Shown one piece after another: positions 40,419 to 48,731 of a stretch of 64,000 bases of DNA. The position numbers and the translations under genes were made by a program. The notes beneath the pieces were generated by a model. The model ran no database searches. It was not told the origin of the DNA and saw nothing but the letters and a program-made list of their open reading frames with translations. Every line of letters starts with the position of its first letter. The first letter of the stretch is position 1. Source of the stretch: Paracoccus zhejiangensis (GTDB lineage Bacteria; Pseudomonadota; Alphaproteobacteria; Rhodobacterales; Rhodobacteraceae); assembly GCF_002847445.1 (NCBI RefSeq), contig NZ_CP025430.1:806001-870000 (forward strand), written 5' to 3'.

Positions 40419-42509
40419 TCAGCCCGCCTCGTTCAGCGCCGCGAAGCTCGTCCCGTCCTTCGCCATGCGTGCGAGCAATGGCGGCACCGTCCAGAATTGC
40501 GGGTCTACCTTGGCATATTCCTCGATCCGCCGCACCAGTTCCGCCGCCCCGATGGTATCGGCATGGAACATCGGGCCGCCCAGATGGCGCGGGAAGCCAT
40601 AGCCGAACAGGAACACCGCATCGATATCGACGGGGCGGCGGGCAATGCCCTCCTCCAGCACCCGCGCGCCCTCGGCGATCATCGCGGTCAGGTAGCGGTC
40701 GCGGACCTCCTGATCGGTCAGCGCGCGCGGCGTGGCCTTCGCCTCGGCCCGGGCCGCGTCGATCAGCGCCGGCAGCTCGGGATTGGGTACCGGCGTTTCG
40801 CCCGCATGGTCGTAATAGCCGCGCCCGGTCTTTCGCCCGAGCCAGCCCTTGTCATAGAGTTTGTCGGCCAGCGTCGAATAGCGTTCATCCGCCGGGCGGG
40901 TCGCATCGTGGCGGCGGCGGCTGGCCCAGGCAATGTCGAGCCCGGCCAGGTCGCCCATCTCGAAGGGTCCCATCGCCATGCCGAAGGCGCGGATCGCGCG
41001 GTCGACCTGTTCGGGCGTGGCGCCATCAAGCACGAGGTTCTCGGCGGCGCGGCGATAGGCCGACAGGATGCGGTTGCCGATGAACCCGTCGCAGACCCCG
41101 GCGCGCACGCCAATCTTGCCCAATCGTTTCGCCAGCGCAAACCCGGTGGCCACCACATCGGGCGCGGTCTTGTCGGCAACCACGATCTCGAGAAGCCGCA
41201 TGACATGGGCAGGCGAGAAGAAATGCAGCCCGATCACATCCTGCGGCCGGCTTGTCGCGGCGGCGATCTGGTTCAGGTCGAGGTACGAGGTATTGGTCGC
41301 CAGCACCGCGCCGGGCTTGGCGATGCCGTCGAGCCGGGCGAAGATGGCGGTCTTGACCTCCATCTTCTCGAACACCGCCTCGATGATCAGGTCCGCGCCG
41401 GCCAGCGCGTTCAGGTCCGAGGCGCCGGTCAGCGCGGCGCGGGTGGCACGCACCCGATCCGCCGTCAGCTTGCCGCGCTTCACCGCGCCGTCGAGATTGC
41501 GCCCGATGGTCGCCAGCCCGCGTTCCAGCGCATCCTCGGTCTGTTCGCTGAGCACCACCTGCAACCCGGCCAGCAGGCAGGCGGTGGCGATGCCGCTGCC
41601 CATGGTGCCGCCACCGATGACGCCGATCCGCTCGATCGGGCGGGGCTTGGCGTCCTGTTCAGGGAATTTCGCCACCGCGCGCTCGGCGAAGAAAGCATGG
41701 ACCAGTGCGGCGCGCTGCGGGTCCTCCAGCGATTCCAAGAACAGCCGCCGTTCCTCCTTCTGGCCCTCGGCGATGGGGCGGGTACTGGCGGCGATGGCCT
41801 CGATGATCCGGCCCGGTGCGTGAAGCTGCGGCGAGCTTTTGGCGACGGTCTCGCGCGCCGCCTGCAGCACGGCGGGCAGCGGGGTGACGGTCAGCGCGTC
41901 GGTGCGGCGGGTGGCCAGCTTGCCCGAGGCGATGCGACGGGCGGCGTGCAGGGCGACCATGCGCGGATCGGTCTGATCGGTGATCTCGTCCAGCAGCCCG
42001 AGGCTCAGCGCCTTCTCGGCCGGGATGGGTTTCCCCGACAGCGCCAGATGCAGCGCCGCCGCCATGCCCATCAGCCGCGGTGCGCGCTGCGTACCGCCGG
42101 CGCCGGGCAGAAGGCCCAGGTTGACCTCGGGCAGGCCCAGTTTCGCGCCGGGCAGGCCGATGCGCGCCTGGCAGGCCATGGCGATCTCGCAGCCGCCGCC
42201 AAGCGCCGTGCCTTGAATCACGGCGACGATCGGCACGCGGCTCTCGGCCAGCGCGTCGCAGGTCTCGGGCAGGCTCGGCGGCACAAAGGGCTTGCCGAAC
42301 TCCCGGATATCGGCCCCGGCGACGAAGGTGCGACCGGCACAGTAGAGCGCGGCAGCGCGGATGCCCGGATCGGCGTCCAGCGCCGCGACGGCCTTGACCA
42401 GCCCCTCCCGCACCGGCTGACCCGCAGCGTTCACCGGCGGGTTGTCGATGCGGATCAGGGCGACCTCGCCCTCGCGTTCCAGCGTCACCGCTGCGCTCAT
42501 CGCCTCCAT
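40419..42509 (-). CDS. Fatty-acid oxidation multifunctional protein, FadJ-like
   Basis: A 696-residue protein with an N-terminal enoyl-CoA hydratase/isomerase domain (residues 8-190; oxyanion motifs VAGADIREF and GTALGGGCEIAMA) and a C-terminal 3-hydroxyacyl-CoA dehydrogenase (290-690; NAD site GVIGGGTMGSGIA, catalytic region GLHFFSPAHVMRLLE). It performs the hydration and oxidation steps of beta-oxidation. No thiolase adjoins it. A thioesterase gene lies upstream on the same strand. It converges with the colC-like gene with 5 bp between stops. Confidence 0.92.
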   Translation of the reverse strand: MEAMSAAVTLEREGEVALIRIDNPPVNAAGQPVREGLVKAVAALDADPGIRAAALYCAGRTFVAGADIREFGKPFVPPSLPETCDALAESRVPIVAVIQGTALGGGCEIAMACQARIGLPGAKLGLPEVNLGLLPGAGGTQRAPRLMGMAAALHLALSGKPIPAEKALSLGLLDEITDQTDPRMVALHAARRIASGKLATRRTDALTVTPLPAVLQAARETVAKSSPQLHAPGRIIEAIAASTRPIAEGQKEERRLFLESLEDPQRAALVHAFFAERAVAKFPEQDAKPRPIERIGVIGGGTMGSGIATACLLAGLQVVLSEQTEDALERGLATIGRNLDGAVKRGKLTADRVRATRAALTGASDLNALAGADLIIEAVFEKMEVKTAIFARLDGIAKPGAVLATNTSYLDLNQIAAATSRPQDVIGLHFFSPAHVMRLLEIVVADKTAPDVVATGFALAKRLGKIGVRAGVCDGFIGNRILSAYRRAAENLVLDGATPEQVDRAIRAFGMAMGPFEMGDLAGLDIAWASRRRHDATRPADERYSTLADKLYDKGWLGRKTGRGYYDHAGETPVPNPELPALIDAARAEAKATPRALTDQEVRDRYLTAMIAEGARVLEEGIARRPVDIDAVFLFGYGFPRHLGGPMFHADTIGAAELVRRIEEYAKVDPQFWTVPPLLARMAKDGTSFAALNEAG

Positions 42510-42583
42510 ACCCCTGAACCTCCTGCGTCTTGTTCGTGCGCAGGTTAGGCAGCGCGGCGGGAAATGGTCAAGGTTCCGGGCGG

Positions 42584-43033
42584 TTATTCTGCGGTATCGA
42601 CGCGCAGCGAGGACAGAACCTGCCGCTGATGTTCGGGGAAAGGCACCGGGCGGCGGCTTTCGCCATCGACGCAGACCAGCACGAAACGTGCCTGCGCGCT
42701 TTCCTCGTCCTCGTCGGCGCGGAAGAGGCCCAGTTCCAGCACCAGCGAGCTGCTTCCCATCTGCGCCAGCCGCAGCCCGATGGTCACCGGGTCGGGATAG
42801 GCGATCTGGCGGAAATAGGCGCAGCCATTTTCGACCACCACGGCCAGCGGCTCGCCGCCATCGGGGCGCAGCATGCCGCGCGGCAACATCCAGTTGTTCA
42901 TCGCGCTGTCGAAGAGTTCCAGATAGGCGACGTTATAGACATGCCCGTACTGGTCATTGTCGTTCCAGCGGGTCTGGATCACCTCGAAGGCAGCATAATC
43001 GCGGCGCTGGCGCGGGACGGGACGGTTGGTCAT
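42584..43033 (-). CDS. Acyl-CoA thioesterase, 4HBT hot-dog fold
   Basis: A 149-residue protein with the 4-hydroxybenzoyl-CoA-thioesterase-type motif TRWNDNDQYGHVYNVAYLEL (residues 21-40), whose Asp is catalytic in the family. The likely role is hydrolysis of acyl-CoA or acyl-ACP. Its ATG overlaps the stop of the ribbon-helix-helix gene (ATGA), and the FadJ-like gene follows 74 bp downstream, so a fatty-acid link is plausible. Confidence 0.83.
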   Translation of the reverse strand: MTNRPVPRQRRDYAAFEVIQTRWNDNDQYGHVYNVAYLELFDSAMNNWMLPRGMLRPDGGEPLAVVVENGCAYFRQIAYPDPVTIGLRLAQMGSSSLVLELGLFRADEDEESAQARFVLVCVDGESRRPVPFPEHQRQVLSSLRVDTAE

Positions 43034-43296
43034 GCCGGGCCTCCTGCGCGGGCCGGGGCATCGCCGGGCTGCTGCGTCTGATGCAGCACGAAAAGCCGCA
43101 GCGCGGTGGCCAGCCCCACCTCGGGTGGGCGGGCGTGATCGATGGCGGCGATCAGCGCGGCGCGGGTTTCGCCCCGTGCCTTGGAGATGCGACCAAGCGC
43201 GCGCCAGAAGGCCTCTTCCAGCGAGACACTGGTGCGGTGGCCGTCGATGGTGACCGAGCGTTTGACTGGCGGTGTGAGCGGCGGCAGGTCAATCAT
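43030..43296 (-). CDS. Ribbon-helix-helix domain protein
   Basis: An 88-residue protein beginning MIDLPPLTPPVKRSVTIDGH, whose body (TSVSLEEAFWRALGRISKAR) fits the RHH_4 type found in Rhodobacterales beside DUF4169. RHH proteins bind DNA as dimers; the target is unknown. It overlaps the DUF4169 gene by 8 bp and the thioesterase gene by 4 bp. An upstream in-frame start (43422) lies inside the DUF4169 gene and is rejected. Confidence 0.75.
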   Translation of the reverse strand: MIDLPPLTPPVKRSVTIDGHRTSVSLEEAFWRALGRISKARGETRAALIAAIDHARPPEVGLATALRLFVLHQTQQPGDAPARAGGPA

Positions 43297-43492
43297 CGTG
43301 CCGGGACGGCTCGGGCGCCTCATCCTGCCGATGCGCGTCCAGCACACGCCCGGCTCGGGCCGCTTCGGCCTGACGCGCCGCGCGCAGGGCCTTGGCCTCG
43401 CCGAATTTCGCGGCATTGGCATCGCCCGCCGCGCGCTTGTCGTTGCGGGCGCGGGACTTGCGGACCTGTCGCAGGTTGATCACGGTGCTCAT
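43289..43492 (-). CDS. DUF4169 family small protein
   Basis: A 67-residue, highly charged protein (MSTVINLRQVRKSRARNDKR) typical of DUF4169, rich in Arg, Ala and Glu and probably helical. It is commonly found next to an RHH protein and fumC in this bacterial group, as here. Function unknown. The start at 43492 precedes the fumC terminator region. Confidence 0.75.
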   Translation of the reverse strand: MSTVINLRQVRKSRARNDKRAAGDANAAKFGEAKALRAARQAEAARAGRVLDAHRQDEAPEPSRHDD

Positions 43493-43536
43493 GGTCCGAG
43501 GCTACCGTCTTTGAAGAGCCGGGAAAAGCACAATGA

Positions 43537-43568
43537 AAAAGGCGTGCCACAACCGAGGCGCGCCTTTT
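43537..43568. terminator. Bidirectional intrinsic terminator downstream of fumC
   Basis: AAAAGGCGTGCC and GGCGCGCCTTTT pair over 12 positions (one G:T) around an 8-base loop. The stem runs into T-tracts on both strands. It starts 21 bp past the fumC stop on the minus strand and separates fumC from the DUF4169 gene. Confidence 0.85.
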
Positions 43569-43588
43569 GGTCTCTGCTGAAACGAGGA

Positions 43589-44983
43589 TCAGTCCTCGGG
43601 GCCGACCATCAGTTCCGGGCGGACGACCCGATCAAAGGTCTGGCCATCGACGAAGCCCAGGTTGATCGCCTCTTCGCGCAACGTGGTGCCGTTCTTGTGC
43701 GCGGTCTTGGCGACCTTGGTGGCGTTGTCATAGCCGATGGTCGGCGCCAGCGCCGTCACCAGCATCAGCGATTCCTTCATCAGCTTGTCGATGCGGGCGA
43801 TATTGGCCTGCGTGCCCGCAACCATGTTGTCGGTGAAGGACCCCGCCGCATCGCCCAGAAGCTGCATCGACTGCAGCACGTTATAGGACATCATCGGGTT
43901 ATAGACGTTCAGCTCGAAATGGCCCTGCGAACCGGCGATGGTGACGGCGGCGTCATTGCCCATGACATGGGCGCAGACCATGGTCAGCGCCTCGGCCTGG
44001 GTCGGGTTCACCTTGCCCGGCATGATCGACGAACCGGGTTCGTTTTCCGGCAGGATCAGCTCGCCCAGGCCCGAGCGCGGGCCGGAACCCAGAAGACGCA
44101 GGTCATTGGCGATCTTGAACAGCGAGGCGGCGATGGTCTTCAGCGCGCCCGAAAAGAACACCATGGCGTCATGGGCGGCCAGCGCCTCGAACTTGTTCGG
44201 GGCGGTGACGAAGGGCAGGCCGGTGATCGTGGCGATTTCCGCCGCGATGGCCGTGTCCCAGCCCTTCTTGGTGTTCAGCCCGGTGCCGACGGCGGTGCCG
44301 CCCTGCGCCAGTTCATAGATCTGCGGCAGCGCGAGCTTCACCCGCTCGATCCCCATGCGGACCTGGTGGGCATAACCCGAGAACTCCTGACCGAGTGTCA
44401 GCGGCGTCGCGTCCTGCGTATGGGTGCGGCCGATCTTGATGATGTCCTTGAACTCGTCGCGCTTGGCCTCGAGCGCGGTGGCGAGCTTGTCGAGACCGGG
44501 GATCAGCACGTCGCGCGCCATCATGCCGATGGCCACATGCATGGCGGTCGGGAAGGTGTCGTTCGAGGATTGCCCCATATTCACATGGTCGTTCGGATGC
44601 ACGGGCTTCTTCGAGCCGAGTGTGCCGCCGAGAATCTCGATGGCGCGGTTCGAGATGACCTCGTTCGCGTTCATGTTCGACTGCGTGCCCGAGCCGGTCT
44701 GCCAGACCACCAGCGGAAAGTTGTCGTCGAACTTGCCTTCGAACACCTCGGTCGCGGCCTGTTCCATGGCGCCCGCCACGTCATCGGGCAGATGGCCGGT
44801 CTTGTGGTTGATCCGTGCCGCCGCCAGCTTGATCGCGCCAAGCGCGCGGATGATCGCGACCGGCTGGCGTTCCCAGCCAATCGGGAAGTTCATGATCGAC
44901 CGCTGCGTCTGCGCGCCCCAGTATTTGCTGGCATCGACCTCCAGCGGTCCAAAGCTGTCGGTCTCGGTACGGGTCTTGGTCAT
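43589..44983 (-). CDS. fumC: Class II fumarate hydratase
   Basis: A 464-residue TCA-cycle enzyme converting fumarate and malate. The signature [13 protein letters not shown] is near residues 319-331, and [19 protein letters not shown] and [16 protein letters not shown] carry active-site residues. The ATG at 44983 has GGAGG seven bases upstream; an upstream extension to 45040 is not conserved. It is transcribed alone, with its own terminator. Confidence 0.96.
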   Translation of the reverse strand: MTKTRTETDSFGPLEVDASKYWGAQTQRSIMNFPIGWERQPVAIIRALGAIKLAAARINHKTGHLPDDVAGAMEQAATEVFEGKFDDNFPLVVWQTGSGTQSNMNANEVISNRAIEILGGTLGSKKPVHPNDHVNMGQSSNDTFPTAMHVAIGMMARDVLIPGLDKLATALEAKRDEFKDIIKIGRTHTQDATPLTLGQEFSGYAHQVRMGIERVKLALPQIYELAQGGTAVGTGLNTKKGWDTAIAAEIATITGLPFVTAPNKFEALAAHDAMVFFSGALKTIAASLFKIANDLRLLGSGPRSGLGELILPENEPGSSIMPGKVNPTQAEALTMVCAHVMGNDAAVTIAGSQGHFELNVYNPMMSYNVLQSMQLLGDAAGSFTDNMVAGTQANIARIDKLMKESLMLVTALAPTIGYDNATKVAKTAHKNGTTLREEAINLGFVDGQTFDRVVRPELMVGPED

Positions 44984-45079
44984 GGCAGCGCCTCCATCAC
45001 GATTTGCCGGGTTTCTAGACCCCGCAGCCGGGAATGGCAATCGGTATGCGATGGTATGCTATGATAGGTTGCGGGTGTA

Positions 45080-45973
45080 TCAGTGATCCGACAGCCGGGC
45101 CAGCGCCTCGGCCAGCCGGGGAAGCTCGGCCTCGGGCAAGGGCAGGATCGGGCGTTGCGGGTCGCTGTCGGCGCGTCCCAGCAGGCGTGCAGCGGCATGA
45201 ACCACGCGGATACTGCCGAAGGCGCGGAAGAGATCCCAGAGCGGGGCGAAGTCTGCATCGATGCGGGTGGCGGTGGCGGCATCGCCTGACATGGCGGCAC
45301 GAACGAGGCGCAGGAAGGGCTGCGGCACAGTGCCGCCGACGACGCTGAAAAATGCATCGCCGCCCGCCAAGAGCGAGGGCAGGGCACCCCAGTCGCCGCT
45401 ATAGCCGATGGCGAAACCGTCGGGCAGGGCGGCGCGCAGCCGGGCGATCTCGCCCGCGTAATCGCCGTCGGCGGGCAGGGGCATCTTCACCGCCTGAATG
45501 CCGGGCAACGCGGCCAGACGTGCCAGCAGCGGCAGCGAGAAGGTGAAATGCGTGGTCGAGGGGTTGTTGTAGATGCAGAGCGGCAGGTCCGAAACCGCGG
45601 CGACGGCAGCGAAATGCTGGAAAACCTCTTCCTCGGTCAGCGGGGTATAGCTGACCGGCGCCAAGAGCAGCCCATCCGCACCGGCATCCCGCGCGTGTTC
45701 AGCCAGCGCGACCGAGGCATCGGTCCGCAGGGCGCCGATCCCGACGATCACCGGCACGCGCCCGACGACATGGTGGAGCACCAGATCAAGGATGCGCTGG
45801 CGCTCGGTCAGCGACAGGTAGGCATAGCTGCCGGTGCTGCCCAGGAGGCCGATGGAGTCGACCCCGGCCTCGATCAGCGGGTCCAGCACGCGGCAAAGCG
45901 CGACTGCGTCGACCTGACCGCTGGCATCGGCGGGGGTGATCGGAAAGGCCGACAGGCCGTGAAACAGCGACAT
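45080..45973 (-). CDS. DapA/NanA-superfamily aldolase-like protein
   Basis: A 297-residue TIM-barrel protein with the Schiff-base Lys in IQAVKMPLPADGD, the Tyr motif CIYNNPSTTHF near residue 135, and LLGSTGSYAYLSLTER in the substrate loop (canonical DapA usually has GTTGE there). The changed loop argues against dihydrodipicolinate synthase itself; 2-keto-3-deoxy sugar acid or other pyruvate-type aldolases or lyases are possible. It stands alone between fumC and sspB. Confidence 0.8.
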   Translation of the reverse strand: MSLFHGLSAFPITPADASGQVDAVALCRVLDPLIEAGVDSIGLLGSTGSYAYLSLTERQRILDLVLHHVVGRVPVIVGIGALRTDASVALAEHARDAGADGLLLAPVSYTPLTEEEVFQHFAAVAAVSDLPLCIYNNPSTTHFTFSLPLLARLAALPGIQAVKMPLPADGDYAGEIARLRAALPDGFAIGYSGDWGALPSLLAGGDAFFSVVGGTVPQPFLRLVRAAMSGDAATATRIDADFAPLWDLFRAFGSIRVVHAAARLLGRADSDPQRPILPLPEAELPRLAEALARLSDH

Positions 45974-46023
45974 GTGGTCCTCGTCTCGGGTGCAGGTTTA
46001 ATCAGGCGAGCTGGCGCGATCGG

Positions 46024-46494
46024 CTATTTCCGCCACTTGTCGAGGCTGACCACCTCGCCACCGCCCTTGGGCGCGTCGTCACCGGGGCCGTCATCGTCGT
46101 CGTCGTAATCTTCGTCCTCATCCTCGTCGTCATCGCCATCCTGCGTCTCGAAGCGCAGGCCGAATTCGACGGAGGGATCGACAAAGGTGCGCAGCGCGTC
46201 GAAGGGGATGCGAAGCGGCTCGGGCGAGTTGCCGAAATTGAGGGTGATGGTAAAGCCATCTTCGTCGACGGTCAGGTTGTCGAACCAGTGCTGGATGACG
46301 ATGGTCATCTCGTCGGGATAGCGGTCGCGCAGCCAGTCGGCCATCTCGACGCCCTCGTCGCGGGTGTCGAAGGTGATGAAGAAATGATGATCGCCCGGCA
46401 GGCCATTGTCACGCACGCCACGCAGGACTTCGGCGATCAGCCCCTGCATCGCGCGGTGCATCAAGTTGCCATAGTCGATCTGCATCCGCGTCAT
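46024..46494 (-). CDS. sspB: ClpXP adaptor protein SspB (alphaproteobacterial type)
   Basis: A 156-residue adaptor that tethers ssrA-tagged proteins to ClpXP. The substrate-binding domain covers residues 1-115 (IDYGNLMHRAMQGLIAEVL; HHFFITFDTRDEGVEM), followed by a very acidic linker of about 20 residues and a C-terminal ClpX-binding tail GEVVSLDKWRK. The ATG at 46494 was chosen; an upstream start adds 13 unconserved residues. It lies 180 bp downstream of ssrA on the same strand. Confidence 0.92.
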   Translation of the reverse strand: MTRMQIDYGNLMHRAMQGLIAEVLRGVRDNGLPGDHHFFITFDTRDEGVEMADWLRDRYPDEMTIVIQHWFDNLTVDEDGFTITLNFGNSPEPLRIPFDALRTFVDPSVEFGLRFETQDGDDDEDEDEDYDDDDDGPGDDAPKGGGEVVSLDKWRK

Positions 46495-46674
46495 TGCGCC
46501 GTCCCTTGTCCCTGTTGGGGCCAGCATAGGCATCTGGTTGGCGATGAAAAGAGGCGTCGCGCAACCACGGCGGTTTATCGGCGAAGCCCTTGGAACGGTT
46601 CACAGATCGGCGGGACTGGCCGGCGCGCGATCACGCGGCAGGGCGATCCGGTGTTTCGGGTGCTGGAGGAAAGT

Positions 46675-46987
46675 GCAGGCTTCTGTTGCCAGGTGCCTGC
46701 GAACCCCGCCTTACGCGGCTAGGCGCAAGGGCTTAGTTTTCGGTTACCCGAGCTGCTTACGCAGCCAGAGCGACCGGAGCACGGTTGTCGTTGGCAACTG
46801 TACATTTTGCACCGATAACGGTGGTGGCTCACCGGGACAAAGCATAACCCCTTTAGACGTTCGTCGATCCTATTTCGGCCCCTTGGTCCCCCAACGAGGG
46901 AATCTGGTGGAGCCGCCGGGTACCGCCCCCGGGTCCGATCCGCTTATTACGAGCGCGTTTATGTCCATAGTCCAGGTTGCCCCGAAC
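46675..46987 (-). ncRNA. ssrA: tmRNA, circularly permuted two-piece alphaproteobacterial form
   Basis: On the minus strand the acceptor piece comes first and ends GGCGGCTCCACCA at 46905. A spacer of 22 nt (46883-46904) follows, and the coding piece begins GGGGCCGAAATAGG at 46882, able to pair with CGGCTCC of the acceptor. The tag frame at 46757-46795 encodes ANDNRAPVALAA then TAA. This order, with acceptor before coding part, defines the permuted gene processed into two RNAs. The 5' end is set by a promoter at 46994-47022, and the 3' end near the hairpin GCAGGC/GCCTGC is approximate. tmRNA rescues stalled ribosomes and tags the nascent protein for ClpXP. Confidence 0.92.
46757..46795 (-). CDS. 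tmRNA proteolysis tag reading frame ANDNRAPVALAA
   Basis: Twelve codons followed by TAA within ssrA. The tag ends in LAA, the signal recognised by ClpX, while the first part holds the SspB contact AND-N. It is translated only on the tmRNA during trans-translation. Confidence 0.9.
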   Translation of the reverse strand, partial: ANDNRAPVALAA

Positions 46988-46993
46988 AGGTTG

Positions 46994-47022
46994 AATATAG
47001 GGTCAGGCTTCGGAAGGGGCAA
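46994..47022 (-). promoter_or_regulatory. Sigma-70 promoter of ssrA
   Basis: TTGCCC (47022-47017) and TATATT (46999-46994) are separated by exactly 17 bp on the minus strand, predicting transcription from about 46987, just before the tmRNA acceptor piece. Confidence 0.7.
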
Positions 47023-47544
47023 GGGCGGTCGGCAGGGCGCATCCTTGGCGCCGCGTGGAACCGGGATCGGACCTGTGGAGATAAAATTCAGTCAGAGCAG
47101 GTCCTGCAATCGATGTTACACGGACATCCCGGCCTTATGGATCGTTCTTGGCCCCCCCAATAGATCATAAGGCGGTGATTGCAGGACCCGCATCTGACCA
47201 CCGCCACAAACTTCGGGCGACCCCTGATGAAAGTGCGGCGGATCCGGAGAACGGGCTTGTCCGAATTGATGGCCCCGTGCTGAGCTGTTCGCGCAGAAAG
47301 ATACCGGAAGCGGTGTTCAACCCACTGCGCCCGGTCACGTCAACCTTCTGCTCTGACACCTCCTCATCAAGACACCCGGACAAACATAACAAAGGAAATC
47401 AGGTCAAATGTCGGCAGGTTGTTCGCCGAAATCATACATCATCAAGCGATATGCCAAGACTACCATCATATTAACGATTTCAGAAACGAATATTCAGCGA
47501 CCAATCCAAAGGTCGTAGGGCGGGAACTTTCTGTTGACAGAAGG
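47023..47544. other. Gene-poor region with a branched palindromic element
   Basis: About 520 bp of lower GC content between the ssrA promoter and the terminator of the PotD-like gene. It holds the three-way-junction structure at 47100-47188. Short frames on both strands lack ribosome sites or known products. It may be a remnant of an integration at ssrA, a common insertion target, or an unannotated small-RNA locus. Confidence 0.5.
47100..47188. repeat. Branched inverted-repeat element (possible structured RNA)
   Basis: Outer 12-bp perfect stem GGTCCTGCAATC (47100-47111) / GATTGCAGGACC (47177-47188). Inside it are a hairpin GATGT-N7-ACATC and a longer arm CCTTATGGATC / GATCATAAGG, mismatched by one bulge, closing a loop that contains seven C residues. 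Drawn as RNA it is a three-way junction of 89 nt. I cannot place it in any RNA family. Confidence 0.5.
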
Positions 47545-47569
47545 AAAAACGGGGGCCTCTCGGCCCCCG
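47545..47569 (-). terminator. Intrinsic terminator of the PotD-like gene
   Basis: On the minus strand CGGGGGCC-GAGA-GGCCCCCG followed by TTTTT, about 25 bp past the stop at 47595. A perfect 8-bp stem with a GNRA-type tetraloop. Confidence 0.9.
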
Positions 47570-47594
47570 CTTCCTGTTCTGGGATCGGCAGGGT

Positions 47595-48632
47595 TCAGAA
47601 CCCGGCCTTGATCTTCTCGAACTCGGCCAGCTGCTTTTCGCGCTGCGCCGGGTCGTTCGGAGTCTGCGCCAGGATCGGTGCATCAACTGCCGACAGGCCC
47701 TCGGCCACGGCCGGATCGTCGGCGATGGTTTCCATGCCCTTCAGGTTGGTGTGACCATAGCCGATCGTGTCCAGCAAGCCGCGGGCCGCCTCGGGTGCCA
47801 GCCAGGCATTGATGAAGTCATAGAGCTTGTCTTCCGAGCCCGGCCCGTCCTTCAGGTTCACGAAGCCGCAGAAGAAGGTGCTGGAGCCCTCTTTCGGCGC
47901 GCGCTGGAAGCCGACCTGGTAATTGTCCTCGCGCAGATAGACGATGCCGTCATTCCACGACCAGGCCACATCCACCGCGCCCGAGGCCATCAGCTGCGCC
48001 ATCTCGGCCGGGTCGGCCCAATAGGCGGCGACGTTCTGATGGGCCTGGCGCAGCCAGTCGGCGGCGGCGGCGAACTGCTCGTCGGTCACCGCGGTCCAGT
48101 CGGTCGTGCCGGTCGCCAGATAGGCCAGCGCCCAGGTATCGTCCGCGCTGTCGGGCAGCGAGATGCGGCCCTGGTATTTCGGGTTGAGGAACACATCCAG
48201 CGAGGCGACGTCCTCGACCGGCACCTTCTCGGTGCTATAGGCAACGGCGGTCGCGCCCCAGTCGGTCGGGATGTACCACAGCCCCTGATCGTCCTTGTAA
48301 ATCGGCGAATCGAGGAATTTCGGGTCCAGGTCGGCCAGCGCCGGGATACGCGATTCGTCCCAGGGCTCGATCAGACCGGCATCGCGGTATTTCGACACCA
48401 TCTGGCTGCAGGGATGGGCGGTATCTGCCTTGAAGCCCGATGCGAGTTTCTGGAACGCCTCGTCATCGTCGCCATAGAAGGCAAAGGTCGGGCTGTCGCC
48501 GTTCTTGTCGATATAGCCCTGAAAGATCGACGGTTCCTCGAAACCCGCCCAGTCAAAGACGGTCAGCTCGGGATCGGCCGCAAATGCCGGGGCAGCCAGC
48601 GCGATGGCAGCCACCGTTGTGAAAAGACGCAT
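47595..48632 (-). CDS. Extracellular solute-binding protein, PotD/spermidine-putrescine-like
   Basis: A 345-residue periplasmic protein with signal peptide MRLFTTVAAIALAAPAFA. The mature domain is a type II binding fold of the polyamine family (LTVFDWAGFEEPSIFQGYID; DWGATAVAYSTEKVP). No ABC permease or ATPase gene flanks it, so the transporter partners are elsewhere. It has its own terminator. Ligand not predictable; polyamines are only the family prototype. Confidence 0.83.
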   Translation of the reverse strand: MRLFTTVAAIALAAPAFAADPELTVFDWAGFEEPSIFQGYIDKNGDSPTFAFYGDDDEAFQKLASGFKADTAHPCSQMVSKYRDAGLIEPWDESRIPALADLDPKFLDSPIYKDDQGLWYIPTDWGATAVAYSTEKVPVEDVASLDVFLNPKYQGRISLPDSADDTWALAYLATGTTDWTAVTDEQFAAAADWLRQAHQNVAAYWADPAEMAQLMASGAVDVAWSWNDGIVYLREDNYQVGFQRAPKEGSSTFFCGFVNLKDGPGSEDKLYDFINAWLAPEAARGLLDTIGYGHTNLKGMETIADDPAVAEGLSAVDAPILAQTPNDPAQREKQLAEFEKIKAGF

Positions 48633-48731
48633 GGGTCAAGACCTCCTGTTGATGGGGAAAAGCTAGAGCGGGTCGGAAATCGACGCAAGCCGAGACAAGT
48701 TTCCGCAACGTCGCGTCAGGGTTGATTGGCC

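Noticed and set aside
40497..42548. 683-codon plus-strand frame opposite the FadJ-like gene
   Set aside because: The minus strand encodes both catalytic domains of FadJ with all motifs; the antisense frame matches no family.
47001..47027. GGTCAGGCTTCGGAAGGGGCAAG resembling SRP RNA domain IV
   Set aside because: The conserved AGCAG side of the symmetric loop and the closing stems are missing, and the sequence overlaps the ssrA promoter. The similarity is judged accidental. (Motif covers positions 47001-47023.)
47165..47392. 75-codon minus-strand frame starting MLCLSGCLDEEV, lipoprotein-like
   Set aside because: The hydrophobic part before the Cys is only six residues, there is no ribosome site, and it overlaps the branched palindrome.
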